This document shows, piece after piece, positions 34,576 through 46,029 of a stretch of DNA of 60,147 bases. The notes under the pieces are model-generated. The model worked only from the letters and a program-made list of their open reading frames with translations. It did not search any database and was not told where the DNA came from. Source of the stretch: Zopfochytrium polystomum. Its lineage: Eukaryota; Chytridiomycota; Chytridiomycetes; Chytridiales; Chytridiaceae. The stretch is from assembly GCA_025765615.1 (NCBI GenBank), contig JAIVFJ010000346.1:1-60147 (forward strand), in the 5' to 3' direction. Position numbers and translations under genes: made by a program. Within the stretch, counting starts at the first letter, position 1. Every line of letters begins with the position of its first letter.

Positions 34576-35964
34576 CGGGTCTTTGGGCCGACGACGAGGA
34601 CGAAGCCGCCTCGAATGCGCGATGGGCGACGCGACGACGCGGCCGCGGCGAGGACGAAGGATGGCATGGCGACGACGTTAACGGTGATCATAACGACGAT
34701 GATGATTGAGCACAACGACGATATGCAGGAGCAGCAGCAGCACGCGGCGTCGACAGCGGCAGCTGCGACGGTCCTCCTCCCACCCGCTCCCTTCCGCACT
34801 CGCCCCAACGACCACCAACGACTCCGCGCCCGCCCCTCCCACCTCCGCGTCGTGCGCTTCCTCGACGACGACGACGACGACCACCCAACAGCCGCCGGTG
34901 CTGCTTGTGATCCCCACAACGACAACGACACCGACGACATCGACCAATCCCACATCCGCCACCGCGACCGCGACCACCACCACGACCACAACCACCGCCA
35001 GCACAAAAGACCAAACATCGTCATCATCCCTGGCATCCATCCAAACGCGCCGCGACCGTCTCGCACCTCCGCGCGGCGCGGCGCCGCTCGCGCGGGATAG
35101 AGCGCGATCTGCATGCAGCGGTGGCGCGTTGCTACTGCTACGCGGGTGGTGTTGGTGGTGGTGGTGCCGGCGGGGAAGTGGTGGTGTTTGTTGTGGGGGA
35201 GTGCGACGACAAGGACAACGACGACAAGGATGGGTAGGGTGAGAGTGTTTTTTTTTTTTTTTTTTTTTTTTTTTGTTTCTGCTTCGTCGTATTGCTGCGT
35301 GGTTCTAACGGAATGCAAATGAATGAATGAATGAAACAAGAAGCTCGCGCGTTCGGCGGGCGCAAATAACAAGGGTTCGGGCGACGGCGACGGTGCGTGC
35401 GTGTTGTTCTTTGTTCTGTTACTGTTATATCGAGGTTTGTCCTTACCAAAAACAAACAAAAACAGCAACAGCAACAACAACAACAGCAATAAGCCTCGAC
35501 GGACTCAAGCGCGCCATGCAGCGCATCGAAGCGACTTGTTGCTGTTGAGGGAGACTCAAAGGAAAAGTGCGTTGCTTGCGTGCGAGTTTCCTTTATTTTG
35601 CTTTCTTTTTTTTTTTTTTTTTTTGAGTGTTGAGTTTTGAGTAACGACCCTCACCTCCCAACCCCACCCCACCCCTTGTTCTCTCCCGCTCCACAGGTTC
35701 TCGGCCCTCGCGACGCAAGAAATAAGCAGCTCGCGCTCGAGCTCGCGGCGTTCCAGGGGCGCGTGGCCATCTGGGATCATTGTGGAGTCGATGGTGGAGT
35801 CGGTGACGACGACGCAGCGGTCATAGCGATGCACACGGGTGGTGGCGGGAATCGACGACGACGACGCATGCGGCGGCGGCAAGTGCGAGGGCGGGTTGCC
35901 GCTGGAGGTTGTTGCGATTCAGGTGTGCGTGATTTGTGTGTGGGGGTGTGCTGTGAGTGTGTGT

Positions 35965-36024
<60 letters not shown>

Positions 36025-36859
36025 TGTGTGTGTGTGTGTGTGTGGTGTGCGTTTGTATGTGCGCGTGTATGTTCGCGTGGGTGTGACTGTGTGACTGTGT
36101 GTCTGTGCAAACGCACCTCAACGATTTATCATTTTTGTTCACCCTTTTCACCCATAATTCCTCTCGTTCCCCCTTTCCACTGCACACATAAAGAACTACG
36201 TCGCGACGCACGGCGGCCACTACGGCGGAAGGGACGACCTCAGCCACAAAGTACGATGTCTGTGTGCTGTGTTGCGTGAGATCCATTTTTGATCCGAGAA
36301 ATCACTGACACACACACGCACACACACACACACACACACACAAAACAACAAAAAAAGGACAACCAGGACAAACTTGTCCGCACGTGCGTCGAGTCGATCC
36401 CGGCTGTGGAGAGCGCGGACGCGGCGTTGGCGCACGCGGCGTGGTACGACCGGTTCGCGGAGCTGCTGGCGAGGAAGACGAAGGAGGCGGTGCGGCGGTG
36501 GTGTGAGTGCGTTTGTTTGGGGGGGTTTTGATGCTTTCTTCTTTCCTCTTCTTGTTCTTTCTTCTTTCTCCTTCTCCCACTTCTTCTTCTTCTTCTTCTT
36601 CTTCTTTTGTTATTCTTCTTCATTTGTTTTTCTGCTCGGGATGCTTGTGTTTGTAACTTTTTTTCGTTCTTCTACTGTGCCAGGCGGCGGCGGCGTCGGT
36701 CGAGGGCGGTGGTGGCAACGAGCTGGACGGGCAGCAGCAGCAGCAGCAGCAGCACACGGCGACGCGACTGAGGGAGAAGGAAAGGAAAAGGAAAAGGAAA
36801 AGGAAAGAAGGAGCGGCGCCGCGCGCGATTCGCGAGGAGGAGATTGAGCGGTGGAAGGG
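34576..36859 (+). CDS. Helical, possibly SNX-BAR-like protein gene, best copy (unit 3)
   Basis: Exons in order: acidic/His/Thr-rich start; ATVSHL helix region (disturbed here by a 3-nt-plus change near 35037); LDGLKRAMQ; LALELAAFQGRVA (from about 35697); IKNYVATHGGHYGGRDDLSH (about 36190-36246); 36358-36502 with DKLVRTCVESIPAVESADA and YDRFAELLARKTKEAVRRW in one frame; and 36684-36859 with a Gln run, a KRKRKRK stretch and EEEIERW. Donors and acceptors (gtgagt, gtgccag) are good. Substitutions relative to unit 1 (KKEFALEF to NKQLALEL) keep the helix. A membrane-curving BAR domain is possible but unproven. Confidence 0.5.
35968..36042. repeat. Expanded (GA)n(TG)n microsatellite (unit 3)
   Basis: An uninterrupted GA tract of about 27 dinucleotides followed by TG. 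Units 1, 2 and 4 have a much shorter GA tract interrupted by ggg. A (CA)n tract follows at 36308-36343. Confidence 0.9.
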
Positions 36860-37134
36860 TTGTTTCGTTTCGTTTTCGTTTCGCGGTCGGTTTCGCTTTT
36901 GCTTTCGCTTTGTTGTTTGCTGTGCGATATTGTGCGATTGTGTGTGTTTGTGAGCCGCTTGCAGCGTGCCTGTTTTTGTGTTTGCGTGTTTGAGTGTGTG
37001 TGTGTGTTGTTGTTCTGCTTTTCGTCAGTTATTCTGTTGTTCTCACGGCCCCGCTCGAAAACGAACTAACAAACAAACAAACAAACAAACAAACAGACAG
37101 ACAAACAAACAAACAAACAAAAAAGAAAAAAGTA

Positions 37135-40100
37135 GTCCCCGCGCAATCGCCGCCCAAGTCGCGGCCTCCCTCTCCGCGCCAACCGCGAGGCCGCCGAACG
37201 CGCCGTCGAGCAAGCCGCCGAACGCGCGCGGCCGTGCCGTCGGCGCCGATCCTCGTCGTCGTCGTCGGCGTGCGAACCGATTCCGACTCCGTCCTCGTCG
37301 TACAAGCCAGCCTCATCTTCCTCCGCCCTCGTCGACGCCTAGCAAACCCTCGTCGTCTTCTTCATACAAGCCTGTCTCCTCCACCGGTGCCTTCGTCGTA
37401 CAAGTCAGGCACGCCGAGCCCGTCGACTGACAAGCCAACGTCCACAACGTCCACACCAGGGCTTCCGTCGGTCTCGTCGTACAAGCCGTCGTCAGTACCC
37501 TCGTCGTCCTCCAAGCCTACTTCGCTTTCCACCATCTCGTCCTACAAGCCGTCTACAAGCTCCAGCTACAAGCCCACCACTGCGTCAACTTCGTATGTGC
37601 CGACGCCCACAAGCGTTCCCACCTGTTCCAGGCCTCTTGCGGGAGCTTCCGTCTTTGAAATTGCTGGCGAGTACGAGATCACGTCGCTTTCTGGTTGCAA
37701 TTGCATCGCAAACTCGGTCTACCACTTGACGCCGATTTCATCCACCTCGTTCATCATTGAACGTTCCGTTGATGATGACAAGTTTTTCAACCTTGGCGCT
37801 ACTTTTGTGTAAGTGTGTTTTGAAATCGATTATTGTTGCAAACCCTAACATTTGAAATTTTTAGGTTCTTCCACTTCTTTCGTGCCAAGCGGCTACAACT
37901 CTGATATCTACGGCCAGTTTGCAGCCGCCTCCGACGGCACGCTTACTGCCTCCTTTTTCAGCAGCGCTTGCACTATCAAGTGGAGTGCGTGACCGGACCG
38001 TGTGCCTCGATCGACTTTATCAAATCGTCTGGCACCCAGAAGCAGCTCGTGCACCGCCAGCCGGCTCGCGGGATCGAAGGACCTTTCGTAAGGTTCCTGA
38101 ACAAAGTGCGAAGGGCTACCGCCGCGACAACTACTTAAAATACAAGTCTCCAACTCCAACTCCCACGGCTACGGACAAGCCCTGCGCGACCCCGACGGTG
38201 GGCACTACCAAGGTTCTCACCAAAGACGTTCCTATCGACTACATGGCCGGCATTTACACCGTCAACACTGCTGGGCCGTACTCGTGCCCCATTGCCGTTG
38301 GCGACAAGGTTGGCCTCATTCAACTCGGAGAGGGAACCGCGTTTCTACTTCGACTTATCCATCGCTGCCACGGCCGACGCGTACCGCGGCAACCAAACTG
38401 GAGCCTGGTTCCAATACGGACCGATCTTTGCGTACCCCTACAGCCCGTCGGTCACTTTCACTGTTATCAACTCGGCCGTCGCCATCAAGTTCTACCAGCA
38501 CTCGACTACGTGCTACATCAACGCTACTTGCACTTTCGGGGCGTCCTCTAAATTCTCTTGGTCGCTCCCTGGCTCTACTTCCACGAGTGCTCATAAGCCG
38601 ACGTCGACAAGCACCTCCGTCTACAAGCCGACAACACCAATCTACATCCCTCCTTCTTCCACCAGTTACGTTTCTCGTGTCGTGCTGACTACCACTGGTG
38701 CCCCTCCGCCGCCTCCACCACACTCCCTCCACCCCCACCCGGCACCACCGGCAACCCACCGCCCTCACCACCGGAGACGGCTGGGAACGTTCCTCCCCAC
38801 CACCGGCAACCCGCCTCCGCCCCCCGCCACCGGCGACAACTGGAAATGTGCCTCTTGCACCCCCAGGCACTACTGGCAACCACCCTCCTCCCCCTCCGCC
38901 GGAGACGACTGGGAACGTGACTTCCCCCGCCCCAGGCACCACCGGCAACCCACCGCCGCCCCCCGCCCCCAACGACCACTGGAAAGGTCCCACCGCCGTC
39001 CCCCGGCATCACCGGCAACCCGCCCCCGCCACTGTGTTTCTACTGTGGCTCCAAGGAGCATGCTGTCAAGGACTGCCCAAGGAAGAAGCACCCAAACTCC
39101 CAGGTCCAGGCTCACTGAGGGGCAATTCCCTGGACCCTCCTCCAAGCTGCCCCTGTTTCATCACCACCACCAGCACCACAAACACCTCAGATTCCAAGCC
39201 CCACCAACTCACCATGGATGTCAAGATTCAACTCTCACCCAAGTCAACCATCACAACCAAGGCCCTTATAGACTCTGGATCATCCTGCAACACCATTGAT
39301 GCCACCCTTGCCAAGTCTTGTGCCATTCCCACCATCAAGAAATCCACACCCCTCAAGGTCCACTTTGCCAATCATGCTCTGTTCAAGGAAATCAGCCATG
39401 AAACCAAGCTAAACCTCCACATCCAAGACTTTCCACCATCCATGGTCAACCTGGAAGTATTGGATCTTGGCTCACCCACATTCTCTGTCATCCTGGGATT
39501 ACCATGGCTGCAAGCCCAGAACCCTGCCATTGATTGGGTCACTGGTCAAGTCCAACCTCCACCAATTGCTCCGCCCCGCCTCCCTCTACGACGGGTTCCG
39601 CGTCCACACCCATCGTCGCTTCCACCGGTTCTTCCGCTGCCCCGGCCTCCGCCGCGGCGTCCAGCTGGCCGCCGGCACCGCCCCCGCGTCGACGTGGGCG
39701 GTTGCCTCGACTTCGGCTGCGAACACGGCCTCGGCTGGGATCACCACCGCCGCCGCTGCCGCCGCGTCGACCTCCTCGGAGGCGGCCCCGGTCGTCACAA
39801 CCACCACAACGGCGGCCGCCGCCGGAACTACCACCGCTGCTGGAACCACTGCCGCGGCCGCGGTTATCGACCTCCGCGGCGGCCCCGGTCGTCGCAACCA
39901 CCACCGGCGCCGCCTCAGCCTCGGCCTTGGCCTCCGCCGTAGCCTCCACCGGCTCGGCGTCCCTTGCCGCATCCACCTCGGCCGCCGCCGCCGTCGCGTC
40001 GACCACCACCGCCCCCGCCCCCGCCGCCGGCTCTACCTGGGCCGCCGCCTCGGCCACCGACTCGGCCTCCCAACCGGCGTCGACCACCGCCGCGCCCGTC

Positions 40101-40175
40101 GTCGCAACAACCACCCACCGCAGCCGCCGCATCCGCCTCAGCGTCCGCCGCGGGCCCACGACCTCGTCGGCGTAA
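37135..40175 (+). pseudogene. Mucin-like surface protein gene with captured retroelement DNA (unit 3)
   Basis: Same order as unit 1, including the intron (37810-37865) and the conserved frame change after SACT. Extra lesions are a TAG near 37340, a TGA near 37990 and a TAA near 38136, where a few bases differ from unit 1. Bases equivalent to 3396-3651 of unit 1 in the PPPPPGTTGN region are replaced by 536 bases of Ty3/gypsy gag-protease sequence. By chance or otherwise, one frame runs open through proline-rich, protease-like and Ala/Thr-rich parts (38698-39942). Confidence 0.6.
39031..39568 (+). mobile_element. Captured Ty3/gypsy zinc-knuckle/protease fragment
   Basis: Matches 43656-44194 of the element downstream with only a few differences, including a one-base loss in gaagcaccc. 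It starts in the CCHC knuckle coding sequence and ends just after the protease (LIDSGSSCNTID, LPWLQAQNPAID). There is no LTR and no target duplication. About 2 bp of microhomology (ac) is present at the left join, and 256 bp of host gene is replaced. This looks like template switching, gap repair or gene conversion with retroelement DNA, not integrase-mediated insertion. Confidence 0.92.
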
Positions 40176-41514
40176 AAAGGGGGTGTCGGGCGGTGTACTC
40201 CCCGGCCTCCTCGCGCGCGAATTATGCTCGGACCACAGCGCTATCAAACCCCGGCTTTCGTTTCTATACTTTTTTCCTTTTCTTTTTGGTCATATTCTCG
40301 ACGAAAAAGACCAAAGAAAAACAAAAAAAAAAAAAAAAACCGCCCCTCGATTACCTTTTTCTTGCCCGTACGCACTCTCCGCTCTTCCGCAACCTCGACT
40401 ATTTTCGTCCAGGGCTGTCTTTCTTTGTACGGGTTGCAACGACTGCGACCTTTTATTTGTCTTCCACACTTTGACTGGAGAGGGAAGTGCAATGCCACCC
40501 CCCCCCCAACTACGCCCAAAACTTTGTAATCCCCATTTTCACCCTTCACACCAGCCACTACCTACAGGCGGGAAACGGCGCTTTTGTAGATGTTCTTCTT
40601 TACCCCACTTCACGCCCCCTTCATCGCCCACTTTCTGTTTCCTTTTTTTTTTTTCTTCTTTTTTTCCTCTCTGTTCTTTTCTTTTCTTTTTGCACGGACT
40701 ATGATTCATTGTTGATTCTGTTGTGGTGCAACGCCATTTTTACTTCTTCGTTCTTCGATTGGGTGGGTTTTTTGCTCTCCCTATTCTCATCCTGCACACG
40801 GCTCGTAGAAGAATAAAAAAAATGGCTCAGGATAAGGCTCCCAACTCGCTCTTCCCCCCTTCCCCGCGATCTTCAATGAAAGGTTCTGGTCAAGACCGTA
40901 CCATGTATTTTTAATGCCATTGTTGGCCCCCCCGCACACCTACACACACAACCGGGTACTAGTTGCTGCGTATCTGCTTTTTAACCCACCTACGCTCTCC
41001 GCCCTCGGACTATCCACCAACCGTTTTACCCAGCATACCAGTTGATTTACCGCGAATCATCCTCGAGAAAACCGTCGCATGGGGCTGAGTCCAGGAAAAT
41101 CTTCTGCGTGGCAGGGTTCGAACAGTTTGCAATGAGCTTTGACTCTGCCATTCTTATATAGCTGTCGCATGACAAGGTTCCTCCGTTCGGTTTTTGTTGG
41201 TCTAATCAATGCTGTAATGATGAGCTCGCCCGAATTCTCAATAAAACTATCTCCCTTTCTTCGAAAGAGTCAAAATTATCACTGCGTCTGAAAGTTTAAC
41301 GTCAGTTGTGACGAGGAAAAAGGTGAGGAACAAGGCTCGGCATGACCTTACCGATTCTACCTTTCATTCTCCTCCTTGTCTTGTGCAAACGGCCTCCTCA
41401 GTCAGTCGCCCAACTGCCTATCGTCACTCTCTCCAAACTGGGCGCAGCTACTATCAGCTCTGAGTGGTCATGGGGACTCCTTTCTTGGAAAACGAATATC
41501 CACGAATCCACTGT
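40176..41514. other. 3' flank of the mucin-like gene (unit 3)
   Basis: Equivalent to 4291-5555. A/T homopolymers at 40310-40345 and 40640-40690, AATAAA signals near 40811 and 41240. No coding exon is supported. Confidence 0.6.
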
Positions 41515-41682
41515 TTAAGTCGTAGTTTCAAATTCAACGTATTGGACGATGAGTGATGCGAAAGGGACAGTGGCGAAGGCTGCAAAGGGGCGGGGACGTT
41601 GGCGTTGATGGCATAGTAAGCAGTTCCATAAGCCATCCCACCAAAGCTGAAGACCATAACAGCTGTACCATAAAGGGCAACT
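41515..41682 (-). pseudogene. Last exon of a small membrane protein (unit 3)
   Basis: Reads VALYGTAVMVFSFGGMAYGT and YYAINANVPA without the stop seen in units 1 and 2. One base in the G-run near 41590 is missing, so the FAAFATVPFASLIVQYVEFE tail is in another frame. Different units carry different lesions, which suggests the ancestral exon was coding. Confidence 0.45.
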
Positions 41683-41883
41683 CTGACAATCGCTTAAATT
41701 GTTTGACGCAAGGCCCGACGCTTTAACAGAGTTAGCTCCAGTCCAGCAAGGAGCACTCGTCATCCCGTGAGTCAATTCAATGTTTGTAATGAAGAACCCC
41801 TTTCAGGGTGGGAAAAGTGGAGCTATAAACTGCCTGTGCAGTGAAATGCCCGCTCACACAGCAGGCCTTGCTGCCATTACCGC

Positions 41884-42273
41884 TGTAAACAGTCAACTCT
41901 GAGTGAGTGAGTGGGAGGAGTGAATGAAGTGGATGTGTGTTTGTGGGTAGTCCTTCTCTCCAACTTGGTGAGCAAGAGAGAAACTCTGTTCTGAATTGCA
42001 CACTATAATAGTTGCTAGGCAAGTGTGACTGGCACAGGGTAAAAACCTCTTCTATATTATCTGCTTGAGCAGAGGAGGAGGAAAAACTGTTAACACTGGG
42101 TTTCTGTTCCACTTAATACTTGGAGAATCTGTCAACAGCGCAAGCCAGTGCCCAGGCCTGCATTGGTGGTGGCTCGCTGTCCCATGGGCATCGTGAGAAC
42201 AATAACTAACAGCCACAATAGGTTCGGGTCCGTCTTGTGCCTCTTGCTGCTAACCAGTCAGTTCTGCCTAACA
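41884..42273 (-). mobile_element. Solo Ty1/copia LTR (unit 3)
   Basis: Same boundaries and left flank as in unit 2. The right end (cctaaca) continues into ctcaccgtggcagg, equivalent to the sequence right of the unit 1 5' LTR, so here the solo LTR is a clean LTR-LTR recombination product. Confidence 0.78.
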
Positions 42274-42485
42274 CTCACCGTGGCAGGTACCCCTTCCCGA
42301 TCCGTTGTGGTGACGGGATCCAGATGCGAGTGCCACAAGGGCACACTAAAGAGATGTCCTCACTTCAAATCGGAGAGCATGCGCACTGCCACATGCGCTG
42401 AGGAACGTAGAATACGTGGGGGGGAGTGGCAACCAGTCTCCCTCTCTGACAGGGACTCTGCCAATGTGTTATAAATCACCCTCTG

Positions 42486-42548
42486 GAAACCTCTGGAACC
42501 TTCTAGAACATTCCTTCATGGAACCTTGTGGAACCTTCTGGAACCTTC
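42486..42548. promoter_or_regulatory. Phased heat-shock-element-like cluster in LTR U3
   Basis: Blocks fall on a 5-bp grid. GAA at 42486, CTC at 42491, GAA at 42496, TTC at 42501, GAA at 42506 and TTC at 42511 form one run. GAA at 42521, TTG at 42526, GAA at 42531, TTC at 42536, GAA at 42541 and TTC at 42546 form a second. Alternating nGAAn/nTTCn units are the recognition pattern of heat-shock factor (HSF). All four LTRs in the window share the cluster, with one or more units gained or lost. Function is inferred. Confidence 0.7.
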
Positions 42549-42658
42549 TTTGTTTTCCTGACTTGTCTTGTTGTCATTGGTATCATTGGTATCATTGTAT
42601 TACTAATTGCTCTTTCTGGAACTTTCTTTGAGTCTTGACATGGAAGACTCTCAAAAGG

Positions 42659-42704
42659 TATAAAAGGGGGATGGGGGACCTGTCCCATCCCTCAAGTGAA
42701 TTAT
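42659..42704 (+). promoter_or_regulatory. LTR TATA box and predicted transcript start
   Basis: TATAAAA at 42659-42665. The sequence AAGTGAATTAT at 42694-42704, about 30 bases downstream of the box, is the exact reverse complement of the primer-binding site. In Tf1-type elements that sequence is the 5' end of the mRNA, so the start is predicted at 42694. Confidence 0.7.
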
Positions 42705-42781
42705 TGTTTCCAATACAATCATCACTCCTCTCAGTTCCTTGTCTGCCATGCCTTGCCTTGTCCTGCCATGTTCCTGACATC

Positions 42782-42792
42782 ATAATTCACTT
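42782..42792 (+). other. Self-priming primer-binding site
   Basis: ATAATTCACTT lies 2 bases after the 5' LTR and is complementary over exactly 11 bases to 42694-42704, with mismatches on both sides. No tRNA 3'-end complement (TGG...) is present. Tf1 of fission yeast uses an 11-base self-primer from its own mRNA 5' end, the same length and layout. Confidence 0.8.
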
Positions 42793-42819
42793 CACCCTCT
42801 CCTACTACTCTCTGCCATC

Positions 42820-45800
42820 ATGTCTGACCCAAACAACACCTTCCCTGATGCAACTGCCTTCCAAGCCTTGATGGACCAATTACAAGCCCTTTCAAGACAG
42901 ACACACCAACTTCAAGAACAAGTCCTTCACCAGCAGCACCAGCTTCAACAACAACTTCACCAACAAGAACATCAAGCTCTTCCCCTGCCCCAAGCCAACC
43001 AAGCAAGAGAGCCCAAGGTTCCCAGCCCTGACAAGTTCACTGGGCTGGCCAAAGACCTTAGGAACTTTATGGCCACTGTGGAGAATGTCATCCTTCTCCA
43101 ACCTTCAAGATTTCCCAGTGAGCAAGTCAAGGTTCTTTTCACAAGCACCCTCCTGTCTGGTCAAGCTCAATCATGGTACAGATCTCTCCCAAGCACACCC
43201 ACCACCCTGCAAGAGCTCTGGGAGGGGCTGGAAGCTACCTTTGGTGACCCCTACGCATCTTGGACAGCAAGATCCAAGCTCAAGCATATCAAGCAAGGAA
43301 AGCAATCTTGTGTGGCCTACACCAACCAATTCAAGCAACTAGCCAGAGACTCTGGATACAATGATGCAGCTCTGATGGAGCTGTACCATGATGGTCTCCA
43401 TGAGTCCATCCAAGACATGCTCTCCCAGTCTCTGCACACCCCTGAGACCTTGGAAGAGTACATTCTCCTTGCCATCAAGATTGACAACAGACTCTACTCC
43501 AAGAGGCTGAAGCAAAGACAAGTAGGAACTACATCAAGACCTACCCCAGTCCCTCAAGCTCTTACAGTTCCTGAACCCATGCAAGTGGATGCAGTTGAGA
43601 CACTTCCTAAGGGTCCTCTGAGCCAAGAGGAGAAAACAAGGAGGGCCCAGCAGGGACTGTGTTTCTACTGTGGCTCCAAGGAACACGCTGTCAAGGACTG
43701 CCCAAGGAAGAAGCAACCCAAACTCCCAGGTCCAGGCTCACTGAGGGGCAATTCCCTGGACCCTCCTCCAAGCTGCCCCTGTTTCATCACCACCACCAGC
43801 ACCACAAACACCTCAGATTCCAAGCCCCACCAACTCACCATGGATGTCAAGATTCAACTCTCACCCAAGTCAACCATCACAACCAAGGCCCTTATAGACT
43901 CTGGATCATCCTGCAACACCATTGATGCCACCCTTGCCAAGTCTTGTGCCATTCCCACCATCAAGAAATCCACACCCCTCAAGGTCCACTTTGCCAATCA
44001 TGCTCTGTTCAAGGAAATCAGCCATGAAACCAAGCTAAACCTCCACATCCAAGACTTTCCACCATCCATGGTCAACCTGGAAGTATTGGATCTTGGCTCA
44101 CCCACATTCTCTGTCATCCTGGGATTACCATGGCTGCAAGCCCAGAACCCTGCCATTGATTGGGTCACTGGTCAAGTCCAACCTCCACCAATTGGAACAG
44201 TCACCCAAAACTCAAGTCAAGCCTCCAAGTCTCATGCTCTCAAGTCCCTGATTCAAGGTTCTCAGCCTAGTATCCACGGTCAACAACAAATGACAGCTCC
44301 AGTATCAGCCTGCAGCTCACAGATCCCAGCCAAAATTCAAGTTTCACAGTTCACAGTTCATAGTCAAGATTCCAGGACAGCTCATAGAGCTCACAGTCAT
44401 GGCCAAGTCTGTAGTTCACAGAACCCACAGTCAAAGATTCAAGTACCACAGTTCACAGTCCAAATTCAAGATTCAAGCTCCACAGCTCACAGTCTTTGCC
44501 AAGAACAAAACCCTCAGTCAAAGATTCAAGAATCACAGTTCCCAGTCAAGAATTCATGCCCCACTGCTGATGAGCGCAGAAGGACAGACCTTGCACCTGA
44601 AGGGGGAGATGGTTTCACCCCACCATCCAAGACACACCTTTCACTGCTTCCTGACAGTGTGTGGGCCCATGCTATTTCCAAGGACCCCAAGCCTCACAAG
44701 ATTCAAATCAGCCAAGAAGAGGAAAAACTTGAGATACTCAAGACAAGGCATGATGCAGCAACAGCTGGACACCCAGGAGAGAACAAGACATATGAGCTTG
44801 TTTCCAGAGACTTCTACTGGCCAGGCATGAGGAAGTTCATCAAGAACTATGTCAGCAGCTGTGAAACCTGTCAAAGAAACAAATCCAGCAGACACAAGCC
44901 CTTGGACTTCTGGAGCCCCTCCCAATTGCCAGCAGCCCTTGGTCATCAATATCCATGGACTTCATTGTGAAACTGCCCCCATCCCATGGATTTGACTCTA
45001 TCCTTGTTGTCATCTGCAGAAGGACAAAGTTGGCCCATTTTATCCCCTGCACTGAGAATATAGATGCACAAGGAACAGCAGACCTGTTTTTGCAGCACAT
45101 ATTCAGGCTCCATGGGCTGCCTCAGTCAATTGTCAGTGACAGAGGACCTCAGTTCAGATCTCAATTTTGGAAAGCACTCACAGCAGCCCTTGGAATCAAG
45201 TCTCAACTGTCAACTGCTTATCACCCTCAGACTGATGGACAAACAGAAAGAACAAACCAGACTCTGGAGCAGTATTTGAGGTGCTATGTCAGCTATCAAC
45301 AGGATGATTGGCCCACCCTCCTTCCCCTGGCAGAATTTGCTCTCAACAATTCTCTCCACTCAAGCACCCAGCTATCTCCTTTCTTTGCAACCTATGGCTT
45401 CAATCCAAGAGGAGATCTTCTGGGACAAGAGACCCTATCCAATGTCCAAGCTCCTGCTGTGGCTTCACACTTGCATAAGCTCAAGATCATCAGCACCTTC
45501 CTGGACTCCACCCTGAAGCAAGCCCAAGAAGATGCCTCAAGATTCGCCAACACTCACAGAATGGACCATGACCTTGCTGTGGGTCAGCAAGTTTGGCTTC
45601 TGAGGAAGAACTTGCAGACCAAAAGACCAAGTCCCAAGCTAGACAACCTCAAGTTGGGACCTTTCAAGATCTTGGAGCAAATCAATCCAGTCACCTTCAA
45701 GCTGGATCTCCCTGCATCCATGAAGATCCACCCAGTTTTTCCATGTCAGCCTTTTGGAGAAGTTTGTGGCCAATTCCATTCCAGGCAGAGTTGTTCCTCC

Positions 45801-46029
45801 TCCTCCTCCAGTTGAGGTAGAAGGTGAAGAGGAATTTGAGGTTGAACAAATCTTGGATGCCAAGTGGTTTGGAAGGACACTCAAGTTCCTTGTTAAGTGG
45901 AAAGGTTACTCAGATGCTGACAACACCTGGGAACCTGAGTCAAACCTCACTCACTGCCAAGACCTTCTGCTCAAGTTCAAGACCAGGTACCCCACCAAGT
46001 TGCAGAAGAGGCCTAAAAAGGGGAGATGA
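42820..46029 (+). pseudogene. gag-protease-integrase-chromodomain polyprotein, RT/RNase H deleted
   Basis: Start MSDPNN at 42820, followed by a Gln/His-rich coiled start, capsid-like gag (KFTGLAKDLRNF, ATFGDPYASW), CCHC knuckle CFYCGSKEHAVKDC, protease LIDSGSSCNTID and LPWLQAQNPAID. At about 44194 it passes into Gln/Ser-rich tandem repeats (QSKIQ.PQFTVQ) where RT should be, then the integrase zinc region (HDAATAGHPG, SCETCQ). A one-base loss near 44905 shifts to the frame of the integrase core (MDFIVKLP, VSDRGPQF, HPQTDGQTERTNQTLEQ). A one-base gain near 45737 shifts back to the chromodomain (FLVKWKGYSDADNTWEPE). The stop ends one base before the 3' LTR, and the polypurine tract aaaaaggggaga overlaps the last codons. 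Confidence 0.92.

Larger units (their letters stand above)
42467..42779 (+). mobile_element. 5' LTR
   Basis: TG...CA ends (TGTTATAAATC to TTCCTGACA). U3 holds the GAA/TTC blocks, then a TATAAAA box and a predicted start site. The other copies (30791, 46030, 7214 minus) begin TGTTATGAATC, so the A at 42472 is specific to this LTR. Confidence 0.95.

Noticed and set aside
38698..39942. A new functional gene fusing proline-rich protein and retroviral-type protease
   Set aside because: The frame uses an out-of-phase reading of the proline repeats and starts inside the gene; upstream stops in unit 3 make translation unlikely. Kept only as an observation about the captured fragment.
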